NCBI GenBank assembly: GCA_016714225.1
Contig: JADJNS010000019.1
Coordinates: 124,001 to 188,000 of the forward strand
DNA: 64,000 nt
Origin: Archangiaceae bacterium
GTDB lineage: Bacteria > Myxococcota > Myxococcia > Myxococcales > Myxococcaceae
Direction of reading: 5' to 3'
Positions within the stretch are counted from its first letter, which is position 1. Each line of letters opens with the position of its first letter. Positions 8,866 through 18,100 of the stretch are shown one piece after another. The position numbers and the translations under genes are program-made. The notes under the pieces were generated by a model, which saw only the letters and a program-made list of their open reading frames with translations, was not told the DNA's origin and searched no databases.

Positions 8866-11280
8866 ATGAGCCCCGAGCGCCACCGCCGGCTGATGGAGCT
8901 GTTCGACGCGGCGTGCGAGCTGCCGCCCGACTCGGTGGCGGGCTTTCTCGACGGGCTCGGCGCGACCGACGGCGACGTGAAGCCGACGCTGGCCAAGATG
9001 CTCGACGCCGACCGCCGGTCGCAGGTGCTGCACACCAGCGGCGGCTCGAGCGCCATCGCGCGCGACCTGGTGGCGAAGGCGATGGAAGAGCGCCCGCTGC
9101 CCGCGCAGCTGGGCGGCTTCGAGGTGCTCGAGCGGCTGGGCGCCGGCGCGATGGGCACCGTCTACCTGGCGCGGCAGCACCAGCCCGACCGGCAGGTGGC
9201 GCTCAAGGTGCTGCACCCGTGGCTGCTGTCGACCCGCGCGGTCGAGCGCTTCCGCTTCGAGGCGCAGGCGCTGGCGGCGCTGCAGCACCCGTCGATTCCA
9301 CCCATCTACGCGGTGGTCGAAGACGCCGGCCACCTTGCGCTGGCGATGCAGGTGGTGAGGGGCACCGGGCTCTTGCAGTGGTGCGAGTCGCGCAGCTTCG
9401 AAGAGCGGCTCGAGCTCTTGGCGCGCATCGCCGAGGCGGTGCACCACGCGCACCTGCGCGGCCTGGTGCACCGCGACCTGAAGCCCGAGAACCTCAAGGT
9501 GAACGACGACGGCGTGCCGCAGGTGCTCGACTTCGGCATCGCCGCGGCGCTGGGCGGCGAGGCACGCGAGGTGGCGGGCACGCCGGCGTACATGAGCCCC
9601 GAGCAGGTGCAGCCCGGCGCCACCGTCGACGTGCGCAGCGACGTGTACTCGCTGGGGCTGATCGCCCATCAGGTGCTGGCGGGGAAGCTGCCGTTCACTC
9701 CGCCGCCCTCGGGCCTGCAGACGCTGCTGGCGTTCAAGGCCACACCGGTGCCGCGGCTGACGGCGCTGGGCGAAGACGTCGACCGGGTGCTGCAGCGCGC
9801 CACCCGGGTCGAGGCGGCCGGGCGCTACGGCTCGGCGGCCGAGCTCGCCGACGACCTGTGGCGCATCTTGCGGCACGAGCCGCTGTCGGCGGCGGCGCGC
9901 CCGCGCACGCGGGCCTACGTGCTCACCCGCTTCGTGCAGCGGCACACCGTGCCGGTGGCGCTGGCGGTGGCCGCGCTGCTCTTGCTGGTGGCGGGTGTGG
10001 TGGTGAGCACGCAGCAGTACCTGAAGGCGCGCGCCGAGCGCGACCGCGCCGAGGCCGAGGCGCGGCGGGCCGGGCAGTCGCTCGACTTCATGTTCAGCGT
10101 GATGAACGAGGCGAACCCCGAGCTGGGCGCGGGCCGCGGCCGGCAGCTGCCCATCGGCGAGGTGCTCGAGCGCGCCTCGAAGTCGCTCGACGCGCGCACC
10201 GACGTCGACCCGCGGGTGGCGGCCGCGGCGCGCACCGCGCTGAGCACCACGTACCTCGGGGTGGGTGAGTACGACCTGGCCGAGCGAGAAGGCACGGCCG
10301 CGGTGGCCGCGTGGGACGCGGCGAAGCTGGGCGGTGAAGAGCAGCTGGCGCGGGCGCTGGCGGCGCTCGTCTACGCCAAGGTCGAGACCGGGCGAGGCGG
10401 CTCGGCGCGGCCGCTCATCGACCGGGCCGAGGCGGTGGAGCAGCTGCTGCACCCCACGGCGCACCTCCACCTCGCCGAGATGCTCAACCTGCGCGCGCTG
10501 GTGCTGCGCGAAGAGGCGAAGCACGCCGAGGCGGCGCTGGTGCACGAGCAGGCGATCGCGATGTTCCGCACGCTGGTGCCGCCGAACGACACCCGCAAGC
10601 TGTGGGACGCGCTGACCGAGTACGGCATCACCCTGTCGTCGCTGGGGCGGTTCGAAGACGCCGAGGCCGCGCACCGCGAGGCGCTGAGGTTGGTGGTGGC
10701 GCAGCTGGGCCCCGACGACCTCGAGGTCGCCAACGTCGACCACAACCTGTCGTGGCTGCTCGACCAGTACCCGCGGCCGAAAGAAGCGCTCGCGCTGCTC
10801 GACCACGCGCTCGAGATTCGGCTGCCGCGGCTGGGCAAAGACCACCTGCGCATCGGCAACCAGCGCAACCTCGAGGCGTTCTTGCGGCTCGAGCTGGGCG
10901 ACGTGAAGGGAGCGCGCGCCGCGATGGACGAGTGCCTGCGCATCACCGCGCAGGGGTTCGGTAAAGACAGCCCCCGCTTCAAGCGCATGCTCGAGCACCA
11001 GGTGCTGGTGCTCACCGCCGAGGGCAAGACCGACGAAGCGGTGAAGCTGGGCGACGAGATTCTCGGTGAGCAGCTCGCCAGGCGCGGCGAAGACCACGTG
11101 GTGACGGCGCTGATGCGCTCGAACGTGGCCGAGGCGTACTTCGCCGCCGGCCGGCGCGACGAGGCGGTGGCGATGGTCGAGAAGGCGGTGGCGTGGCTCA
11201 AGCCGCGCCGCAACCCCCGGCACCGCGGCCTGACGCTGGCCGAAGAGCGGCTGGCGCGCATGCGCGCGGCTCTCCGCTGA
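8866..11280 (+). CDS. Transmembrane Ser/Thr protein kinase with TPR sensor region
   Basis: This is an 804-residue protein. A short N-terminal helical region (1-80) precedes a complete Hanks-type kinase domain: glycine loop LGAGAMGTVY (91-100), VALK Lys114, HRDLKPEN (catalytic Asp204), DFG (222-224) and SPE (244-246). One transmembrane helix follows at about 361-381 (VPVALAVAALLLLVAGVVV). The C-terminal ~400 residues are helical repeats of TPR type, for example the segment after 'AARTALSTTYLGVGEYDLAEREG'. The kinase domain should be cytoplasmic and the TPR region periplasmic. Partner selection by the TPR and regulation of the upstream sigma factor are likely but unproved. All catalytic residues are present, so an active enzyme is expected. 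Confidence 0.92.
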   Translation: MSPERHRRLMELFDAACELPPDSVAGFLDGLGATDGDVKPTLAKMLDADRRSQVLHTSGGSSAIARDLVAKAMEERPLPAQLGGFEVLERLGAGAMGTVYLARQHQPDRQVALKVLHPWLLSTRAVERFRFEAQALAALQHPSIPPIYAVVEDAGHLALAMQVVRGTGLLQWCESRSFEERLELLARIAEAVHHAHLRGLVHRDLKPENLKVNDDGVPQVLDFGIAAALGGEAREVAGTPAYMSPEQVQPGATVDVRSDVYSLGLIAHQVLAGKLPFTPPPSGLQTLLAFKATPVPRLTALGEDVDRVLQRATRVEAAGRYGSAAELADDLWRILRHEPLSAAARPRTRAYVLTRFVQRHTVPVALAVAALLLLVAGVVVSTQQYLKARAERDRAEAEARRAGQSLDFMFSVMNEANPELGAGRGRQLPIGEVLERASKSLDARTDVDPRVAAAARTALSTTYLGVGEYDLAEREGTAAVAAWDAAKLGGEEQLARALAALVYAKVETGRGGSARPLIDRAEAVEQLLHPTAHLHLAEMLNLRALVLREEAKHAEAALVHEQAIAMFRTLVPPNDTRKLWDALTEYGITLSSLGRFEDAEAAHREALRLVVAQLGPDDLEVANVDHNLSWLLDQYPRPKEALALLDHALEIRLPRLGKDHLRIGNQRNLEAFLRLELGDVKGARAAMDECLRITAQGFGKDSPRFKRMLEHQVLVLTAEGKTDEAVKLGDEILGEQLARRGEDHVVTALMRSNVAEAYFAAGRRDEAVAMVEKAVAWLKPRRNPRHRGLTLAEERLARMRAALR

Positions 11281-11321
11281 ACGGGTGCCACGCGGCGCCG
11301 ACGGTCTGCTATCGAGGGGTC

Positions 11322-11723
11322 ATGCGAACCGTCACTGCCTGCTGTCTCGCCGCGCTGCTCACCACCGGTCTCTCGGCTGCCGCCGACGCGCCGAAGGTCG
11401 AGAAGGTCGACCCCAAGAGCGCGGCCGCGCAGGTCGAGAAGGGCACCGCGAGCCTGGTCGACGTGCGCGAAGAAGACGAGGTGACCTCGGGCATGGCGAA
11501 GCCGGCGAAGTGGTTTCCGCTCTCGAAGGTGAACGCCGACCCCGCCGCCTTCAAGGCGTTTCTCGCCGCGCTGCCCAAGGGCAAGGTGGTCTTCTACTGC
11601 GCCGCGGGGGGGCGCGCGGGCAAGGCGGCCGAGAAGGCGGCGGCGCTCGGCTACACCACCGCGAACATGGGCGGCTACTCCGACTGGGCGGCGGCCGGCC
11701 TGCCCACCAAAGACAAGCCCTGA
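11322..11723 (+). CDS. Exported single-domain rhodanese
   Basis: This 133-residue protein starts at ATG 11322, with a GAGGGG ribosome-binding site; an upstream in-frame extension overlaps the kinase gene and is less likely. Residues 1-21 are a signal peptide ending AAADA. The rest is a rhodanese homology domain with the entry motif LVDVREEDEV (about 45-54) and active-site loop Cys93 in CAAGGRAG. Catalytic Cys and the following Arg (CX4R) are both present, so sulfur transfer (thiosulfate or persulfide) in the periplasm is plausible. It could also act as a sulfide or redox carrier. The spacing of 41 nt after the kinase stop allows read-through, but a functional link is not evident. Confidence 0.88.
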   Translation: MRTVTACCLAALLTTGLSAAADAPKVEKVDPKSAAAQVEKGTASLVDVREEDEVTSGMAKPAKWFPLSKVNADPAAFKAFLAALPKGKVVFYCAAGGRAGKAAEKAAALGYTTANMGGYSDWAAAGLPTKDKP

Positions 11724-11729
11724 GGGCCG

Positions 11730-13202
11730 TCAGCCCTCGGCGCCGAACTTGCGCAGCATGAGGTCGGCGCGCCGCGCGGTGAGCCCGTCGTCGAAGAGCG
11801 CGGCGTTGGCCCTGCCGAACAACGCCTGCACCTGCTCGGGAGTGAGCGCGTACCGCTCGTCGCGCCCACTGGGCTGCTGGCCGTCACGACCCACGGCGGC
11901 TGACGGCAGCGGCACCGCGGTGCGGCGGGCCTGGAGCTCGGGGGGCGCGTCAGGCGCGTACCGCACCGAGTGGACGCGAACATCGAGGTGCTCGGCCTCA
12001 CCGCCGGCGCCCTGCCGTTCGAAGTGAAACACCACGTTGCGCTGCTTGAGCGAGACCTTGCCGCGCTCTTTGTCTTCGACCCCGGTGAAGCGGAAGCCGT
12101 CGACGTCGACGTCGAGCGTCTTGCCGGCGATGAGGTTCTCGAGCGAGGCGAGGTCGGCCTTCAGGCGGCCGAGGGTGACGGGCAGCTTGAGCTCTCCGCT
12201 GGTGCCATCGAGCCAGAACAACATCTGGTCGTCGGAGAACGACTTGCCGAGCGCGTCGAGGCCCTTGCGCACCTGGTCGAGCCGCGGCGCGAGCTGCGCC
12301 TTCACCGCCGGGTCGCCGAGCGTGCCCTGGGCGAGCGCGGCGCTGAAGTCGACCTCGGTCTGGACCATCGCGTCCCACGTCTGCAGGCCGAGCTGCCAGC
12401 TCAGGCTCTGCTGCTGCGCGCGGCCGGGGGGCTCGAGCTCGAGCACCGGCGCACTGCCGCTCGACGGCGCGCCGGCCCTACCGGCGTTCTGGTACGGCGC
12501 GAACCAGGCGCCGTCGGGGTCGTAGAAGCCCTCTTGGAGCGCGGCGAGCTGCTGCTCCCGGGAGCCGTGAACCGCGCTGCCCTGAAAGCCGCTCAGGTCG
12601 GCGAGGCCGCCGTCGATGCCGTGGCCCGCGAGCCTCAAGAAGCGACCGGCGATGCGGGTGGCGTCGAGCTCGCGCGCGACGGCGCCGGGGTCGTACCCGC
12701 TGGCGATCTGCATTGCGTGCCCGTACTCGTGCGCGACGATGGCGGGCAGCCTCCACAGCTCGGTGCCTCGGGCGATGCGCATCGACTCGACCGGCCCGGG
12801 GCGGTCGACCAGCTCGGCGGGGGTGCCCGGGCCCCACGAGGTGCTGTCGACGATTTCAATCTCGGTGTTGGCGAGCCCGAAGAGGGCCTCGAACTGCCGG
12901 GCATAGCCCTCGGCGGTGCTCTTCAGCACGTCGTCGCCGGCGCTCGAGCCCCAGCTCACTGAGCCGCCGTAGAGGTCTCCCGAGGGCCGCACCACCCCGC
13001 CGCTCTCGGGCGTGCCGTAGCGCTCGGCCCACTGCTGCGCGGCCGCGGGGTGCATGCCCGTCGCCACGCCTTGCGCCATGCGCGCAGCGATCACCGCCGG
13101 GTGCACCGGCGCCGCCTGCCCCATGTCGACGCGCGACTGCAACTGCGCGTACGGGTCGAAGGGCACGCTGCGCAGCGGGTAGCCGAAGGGTCGGGTGGCC
13201 AT
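11730..13202 (-). CDS. Zinc metallopeptidase-like protein
   Basis: I chose ATG 13202 (MATRPFGYPL), giving 490 residues; an upstream start at 13265 would add 21 residues. There is no signal peptide. A zinc-binding HEYGH motif is at residues 158-162 (IVAHEYGHAMQ), and Glu178 in AVARELDATRIAG is a good third ligand, as in the 'neutral zinc metallopeptidase' class where a QADxxAG-like helix follows. The flanking segment has a Gly/Asp pattern (SGYDPG). The C-terminal half (from about 260) is a separate region with an alpha/beta pattern, and the last residues are charged. The N-terminal ~150 residues are Gly/Pro/Ser-rich. Substrate is unknown. It converges on the rhodanese gene with a 6-nt gap. Confidence 0.65.
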   Translation of the reverse strand: MATRPFGYPLRSVPFDPYAQLQSRVDMGQAAPVHPAVIAARMAQGVATGMHPAAAQQWAERYGTPESGGVVRPSGDLYGGSVSWGSSAGDDVLKSTAEGYARQFEALFGLANTEIEIVDSTSWGPGTPAELVDRPGPVESMRIARGTELWRLPAIVAHEYGHAMQIASGYDPGAVARELDATRIAGRFLRLAGHGIDGGLADLSGFQGSAVHGSREQQLAALQEGFYDPDGAWFAPYQNAGRAGAPSSGSAPVLELEPPGRAQQQSLSWQLGLQTWDAMVQTEVDFSAALAQGTLGDPAVKAQLAPRLDQVRKGLDALGKSFSDDQMLFWLDGTSGELKLPVTLGRLKADLASLENLIAGKTLDVDVDGFRFTGVEDKERGKVSLKQRNVVFHFERQGAGGEAEHLDVRVHSVRYAPDAPPELQARRTAVPLPSAAVGRDGQQPSGRDERYALTPEQVQALFGRANAALFDDGLTARRADLMLRKFGAEG

Positions 13203-13397
13203 GCTGCCTTTGTCTGCCGAGGCGAAGCCTTCGTCGCAGTGCGAGCTTGTCAGCTGCAGCGACAAAGGGCGCCGAACGCCGGTGGGCTTCGGCCCCGACG
13301 CGGCGCCGGCAGAAAGTCGCAGGCCGCGAGGCGCTTTTCGAGAGCCTCACGGAGCGAGCGCGAAGCGCTGCACGCCGCGCTGAGCGGGTGACGAAAG

Positions 13398-13590
13398 TGG
13401 GCCAAGACGTTCACCCTGAGCGAAGACCGAAGGCCGGAGTCGGGTGCCGTCCAGCTGGAACGCGAGGCGCCGCAGACTCCATGCTTCAAGCAGCACCACG
13501 TCGCGCAGCAATACGATGGAGCCTGTGCCGCACAGCCTGCGGCGAGCGACAGCAGGGTTCGACAGGGCTCACCCTGCCCGGTCTCGCCAG
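13398..13590 (-). repeat. Dispersed hairpin repeat, copy 2
   Basis: This is an approximately 195-bp element between the peptidase-like gene and the GGQVQ-repeat gene. Read on the minus strand it is nearly the same as the copy at 20704-20900, sharing GTCGAACCCTGC, CATCGTATTGCTGCGCG, GGTGCTGCTTG and GGCGCCTCGCGTTCC. It carries the GTGAGCC-TGTCGAACC end and a CTCAGGGTGAACG end. No coding content is seen. Confidence 0.8.
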
Positions 13591-13591
13591 C

Positions 13592-14989
13592 TCAGTGCAG
13601 GGTGTTCAGCATGCCGAAGCTCATGCACGTCGATGAGAACTGGGCGCAGGTGCTGGTCCAGTAGCCGCCCTGCGACTCGGGAGCGCAGCACTGCGGGTAG
13701 TACGAGCAGACGCACTGGGTGCGGTCGTTGCAGCTCTTCTGCAGGCGCTCGCCGGCCGTGGCGGCATCGTGCGGGCACCAGGTGCTCGAGGCGACGCGAA
13801 TGAGCGAGCTGGGCAGGCCGGCGCGGGTGCAGCTCGACAGCTGGCCCTCTTGGTAAATCTGCATCGTCAGCACGCGCGGCTTGGTCGAGTAGCCCTGGCA
13901 GCTCGGGTCGGGGCGCATCACGCCGTTGAGGTTGATGAGCGGGCAGTAGGTCGGGGTGATGGTGGTGGTCGAGGTCGAGCCGCAGCGGCCGATGTCGTCC
14001 CACCGGGAGAGCTCGACGCACTCGGCGCCGCCGCTCGAGAACGTCGACTCGTCGGCGTAGCCGGGCTGCTGGTACTCGGGCACCGGCAGCACGAAGCCGT
14101 AGTTGTCCCAGACGTCGACGCGGGTGCCGTTGCGCGTGTAGCTGATGCCCTCGCCGCAGTAGTCGGCGGTGGCTGCGCGCACGCACGCCGAGTACAGCTC
14201 CTGGAACTGAACCCAGCTGCCGTTCTTGTAGCCCCACTTGTACGGCTTGTAGCCCCAGCGCTGGCACTTGGTACCCACGCCGTCGTGGCAGGCGTACGAG
14301 AAGATGTTCGAGTCGGTGGTGTACGTGTAGCCCTGGGCCTGCCGCCACCAGCCGGGCACGAACGTGGCGGTGCGCGAGTCGGGCGTCTCGACCCACCAGT
14401 GAATGGGGTCGTCCGAGTACTTCACGCTGCACAGCGAGGTCCACGCGGTGGTGGTGTTCGCGGGCCGCTTGCTCACCCGGTAGAGCCACAGCTCGGAGTT
14501 CGAGCGCAGGTCGGCGGCCTCGGAGGCGTTGATCATGTTCAGGCCCTGCACCGGGTCGGGGAACGCCTCGTCGATGCGCAGCTCCCAGATGCCGACCTCA
14601 CCCGGAGCGAGCCCGAGGTCTTGCGCGGCGTAGCCGGTGACGGTGAGCCCGACCAGCGCCGCGCCGCTGTACCAGGCGCCGTTCTTGTACATCCACAGCT
14701 GGCCGCTGTACGGGTAGACGTCGACCGAGACGCCGCCGTGCCGGCCCGACCAACGGCCGATGCGCTCGATGGGGCTGCTGATGACCGTGCCCTGCACCTG
14801 GCCGCCCTGCACCTGACCGCCCTGCACCTGGCCGCCCTGTACCTGGCCGCCCTGCACCTGGCCGCCCTGAACCTGACCGCCCTGTACCTGACCGCCCTGA
14901 ACCTGACCGCCCTGAACCTGGCCGCCGGCCTGCGCGAGGCCACCCACCACCACCGCCGAGACGCAGATCAACCGCCGAACGTCGAGCAT
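13592..14989 (-). CDS. Secreted protein with GGQVQ pentapeptide repeats
   Basis: The start is ATG 14989 behind a strong GGGGAGG ribosome-binding site, giving 465 residues. Residues 1-22 are a signal peptide (CVSAVVVGGLAQAG). Next come about nine copies of the pentapeptide GGQVQ, encoded by a 15-bp DNA repeat at 14790-14927. The remaining ~400 residues form a Trp/Tyr-rich domain with about 18 Cys, suggesting a disulfide-stabilised extracellular protein. I see no lipobox, transmembrane helix or enzyme motif. The repeat should form a flexible or polyproline/beta-like spacer. The family is not recognised. It lies 129 nt downstream of the kinase gene at 15119 on the same strand. Confidence 0.75.
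   Translation of the reverse strand: MLDVRRLICVSAVVVGGLAQAGGQVQGGQVQGGQVQGGQVQGGQVQGGQVQGGQVQGGQVQGGQVQGTVISSPIERIGRWSGRHGGVSVDVYPYSGQLWMYKNGAWYSGAALVGLTVTGYAAQDLGLAPGEVGIWELRIDEAFPDPVQGLNMINASEAADLRSNSELWLYRVSKRPANTTTAWTSLCSVKYSDDPIHWWVETPDSRTATFVPGWWRQAQGYTYTTDSNIFSYACHDGVGTKCQRWGYKPYKWGYKNGSWVQFQELYSACVRAATADYCGEGISYTRNGTRVDVWDNYGFVLPVPEYQQPGYADESTFSSGGAECVELSRWDDIGRCGSTSTTTITPTYCPLINLNGVMRPDPSCQGYSTKPRVLTMQIYQEGQLSSCTRAGLPSSLIRVASSTWCPHDAATAGERLQKSCNDRTQCVCSYYPQCCAPESQGGYWTSTCAQFSSTCMSFGMLNTLH
14790..14927 (-). repeat. 15-bp coding tandem repeat (GGQVQ)
   Basis: About nine imperfect copies of a 15-bp unit (plus strand ccctgcacctggccg) lie inside the 13592-14989 gene. They stay in frame and give GGQVQ. 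Copies differ only at third codon positions, such as ctgcac/ctgtac/ctgaac, so the amino-acid repeat is selected or recently expanded. Copy number may vary between strains. Confidence 0.85.
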
Positions 14990-15118
14990 GTTGCCTCCCC
15001 TTGAAAGTCGCGGGCGCGCTGTAGCACGAGACGGACCAGCCCTCACGCTGCTCCAAGTCTGCCGAACTCGAGCTGCCACTTCGGCGCAGCGCTGCGCCGA
15101 ATCGGCGTTCACGCCGAT

Positions 15119-18100
15119 TCAGCGTGGAGCGACGAAGTCCGCACAGATGCGGGTGCCGACGGTGGCGTGCCGCAGGCTGGGGCTGGTGGCCGAGCGGTTG
15201 TAGAGACGGTTGGTGGCGGCTCCCACGAAGAAGCAGCCGCCGCGAATGACGAACTGGCCCGGGTCGACGCTCGAGCGGACGATTTCCCACGCGTTGCCGC
15301 TCGCATCGGCCACCCCGTACGCGCTGTTCGACGCCGGGTGCGAGCCCACCTCGTCGGGCCCGAAGCTGCCCTCGTCGCGGCCGTAGGTGACGTCGAAGTT
15401 CGCGTCGTCGGGCTCGAGCACGTCGCCGTGGGGAAACGCCCGGCGGTCGGCGCCGCGCGCCGCGCGCTCCCACTCTTCTTCGCTGCACAGCCGCGCCCCC
15501 GGCACCCGCCCGCTCTTCGCGAGCCAGGCCGCGTAGGCCTCGGCGTCCTCCGCCGAGATGCCGGTCATCGGGAACCGCTCCCAGCGCTGCTCGCGGCGCT
15601 TCGAGCGGCTGGCGTAGACCACCGGCTCACCGTCGCGGGCCTGGTGCAGCACCGACGTCACGCGCAGCCGGTAGCGGTAGCCGCCGGGGGTCGGCTCGAG
15701 CTGCAGCATCGCGCCCACCGCCTCTCCCGCCTCCGAGCCTTGGGGGCCCGGCGTGCGCCGTGCCCGCTCGGCGGCGGGCAGCTCGCGCAGAAACTCGAGG
15801 TACTCGCCCACGGTCAGCTCGTGCCGCGCGATGAAGTACGGCCCGGTCTGCCGCAGGTGCGCGGGAGACGTCTCGAAGAAGCCGCGGCGCAGGTCTTCGT
15901 CGGCGGTGGCCCCGAAGTAGAAGCGCCCCGCGGGCACGAACACCAGGCCCTCGGGCACCCGCTCGGGCCCGGCGAGCTTCAGCTGCAGCGTCTCGCCCGA
16001 CTTGAGCCACAGCGGCAGCACGCCGCGCGCCAGCCTCACCGTCCACGCGCCGGGCGCGAGCGCGGTGCGCGCCCCGAGCGCGGTCTCGCCACCTGTCGGG
16101 CCGACCGCGGTGGCCTTCTCGCCCGAGGTCAGCTCGACCACCGCGGGCTGCGAGAGCCGCGCGCGCCGCTTGCCGCCGGGGTCGAAGGCAAGGAGCCGCT
16201 CGAGCCACAGCGCCTGCTCGTCGGCGCGGTCGAGGCCCTCGGCCCACAGCGCCGCCTGCAGCAGCGCGTCGGCGAGGTGCTCGCGCAGCTCGGCGCGGCC
16301 CGGGTCGAGCGCGAACGCGGCCTCGAGCGCGCTCAGGTGGCGCGCGCGCGACCGCTCGACCTCGCGCTGCTTCCCCAGCGCCGCCGCCCACGGGGGCTCG
16401 GCCTCGGCCCACGCGTTCTTCGCGAACAGCGCCAGCGCCTTCTCGCGCTGCTGGCGCTCGTCGCGCTCGAAGGCCGCCAGCTCGTCGCCCGCGCGGGCGG
16501 CCTTGTCGAGCTCGGCGGAGACCTGCTGCTCGAGCTGGCGGCGGTCGAGGTAGCGCGTCCACCCTCCCGCCCCCACGGCCAGCGCGAGCACCGCGGCGAG
16601 CGCCAGGGCGGTGCGCCAGCGGGCCAGGCGGGCGGCGCGCCGCGAGGCGTCGATGAAGCGCTGCTCGAGCGCGGGCAGAAGGGTGGCGCCCAGCGCGTCG
16701 AGCTCTGCGAGCTGGCGCGCCGACCACAACAGCTCGGCCGAGTGCTGCAGCCTTTCCCACTCGAGCGCGGTGCGGTGAATGCGGGCGCGCAGCGCGCGGG
16801 CGCGGTCGTCTTCGTGCAGCCAGTGGCGCAGCTGCGGCCACTCGACCAGCAGCGCGTCGTGCGCGAGCTCGTACGCGGTGCCGGTGCTCGAGGTGCGCGC
16901 GACCAGCAGCCGCCCGCGCACCAGCAGCTCGAGGGCGGGCTTCGCCTCGGGGTCGAGCGCGAGCAGCTCGGTGGCGACGCGCTGGGCCCGGGTGTCGTCG
17001 GCGGTGCAGAGGTTGAGCAGCACGGCGCGGGCCGCGGCGCGCACCTTCGGGGTCATGGTCTCGAGCACGTCGTCGGCGTGGCGGGCGAGCGAGCCGGCGA
17101 CTCCGCCCAGGCGGGCGAGGGCGGCCTGGGTCATCACCCGCGCGCCCGCGTCGCGCGCGTCGAACAGCTCGGCCAGCGCGAACTGCAGAATGGGCAACGC
17201 GCCGCCGGCCCGGCCGAACTCGACGAACTCGTCGACCATCGCGGGGGTCTCGAAGCGCACCCCGGCGGCGGCGGCGGGCGCCTCGACCACCTCGACCAGC
17301 GAGTCGTTCGCCATCGGCCCGAGCAGGTAGAGCGAGCGCACCAGCTCAGGCCCCAGCTCGGGCAGGGTGTGCAGCGAGGGCAGCAGGTCGGCGCGCGCGG
17401 TGGCGAGCAGCTTGAGGCCGGGCACCCTGAGGCCGAAGTCGGCGAGCGCGCTCGACACCCGCTCGACCTCGTCGCGGTCGGCGACGGTCACCAGCTCTTC
17501 GAGCTGATCGACGAACAGCATGAGCCCCTGCTGGGCACCGAGCTTGCGGGCCAGCAAGCGCACCAGCTCGCGCGGCTGCTGGCGCAGCTGCTCGGCGAGC
17601 TCGGCCGCCCCCAGCTCGAGCGTGCCGGCGAGCGCCGCGGCGAGCGAGGAGAGCGGCCGGCGCCCCGGCACCCAGGTGGCGGTCTGCCACGAGCGGCCCT
17701 CGCCGAGCGCGCCCGCCCGCACCCGGGGCAGCACCCCGGCGCGCGCGAGCGACGACTTGCCCGCGCCCGAGGCGCCGGTGATGAGCACCACCGGCTCGGC
17801 GCGCAGCCGGTCGATGACCTCGCGGCTCTCCTGGCCGCGCCCGAAGAACACCGACTGGTGGTCGGCCTCGAAGGTGGCGAGGCCGCGGTAGGGGTTGCCC
17901 TCGAGCGCCTTGCCGTCGCCGCGGGGCTCTCCCGACAGCCGCTCGAGCTCGCGCACCAGCGCTTCGGCCGACTCGAAGCGGCGCGACGGGTCGCGCTCGA
18001 GGCAGCGGTCGACGGTCGCGGCGAGCGCGCGGTCGACCTGCGGCGCGGTCTCGGCGAGCGGCCGCATCGGCAGCTCGCGCACGCGCTGGCCGAGGTCACC

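Noticed and set aside
8233..11223. Long antisense open frame opposite the TPR kinase
   Set aside because: High GC at third positions keeps antisense frames open; the product is Arg/Ala/His-rich with no fold. The plus-strand kinase has full motifs.
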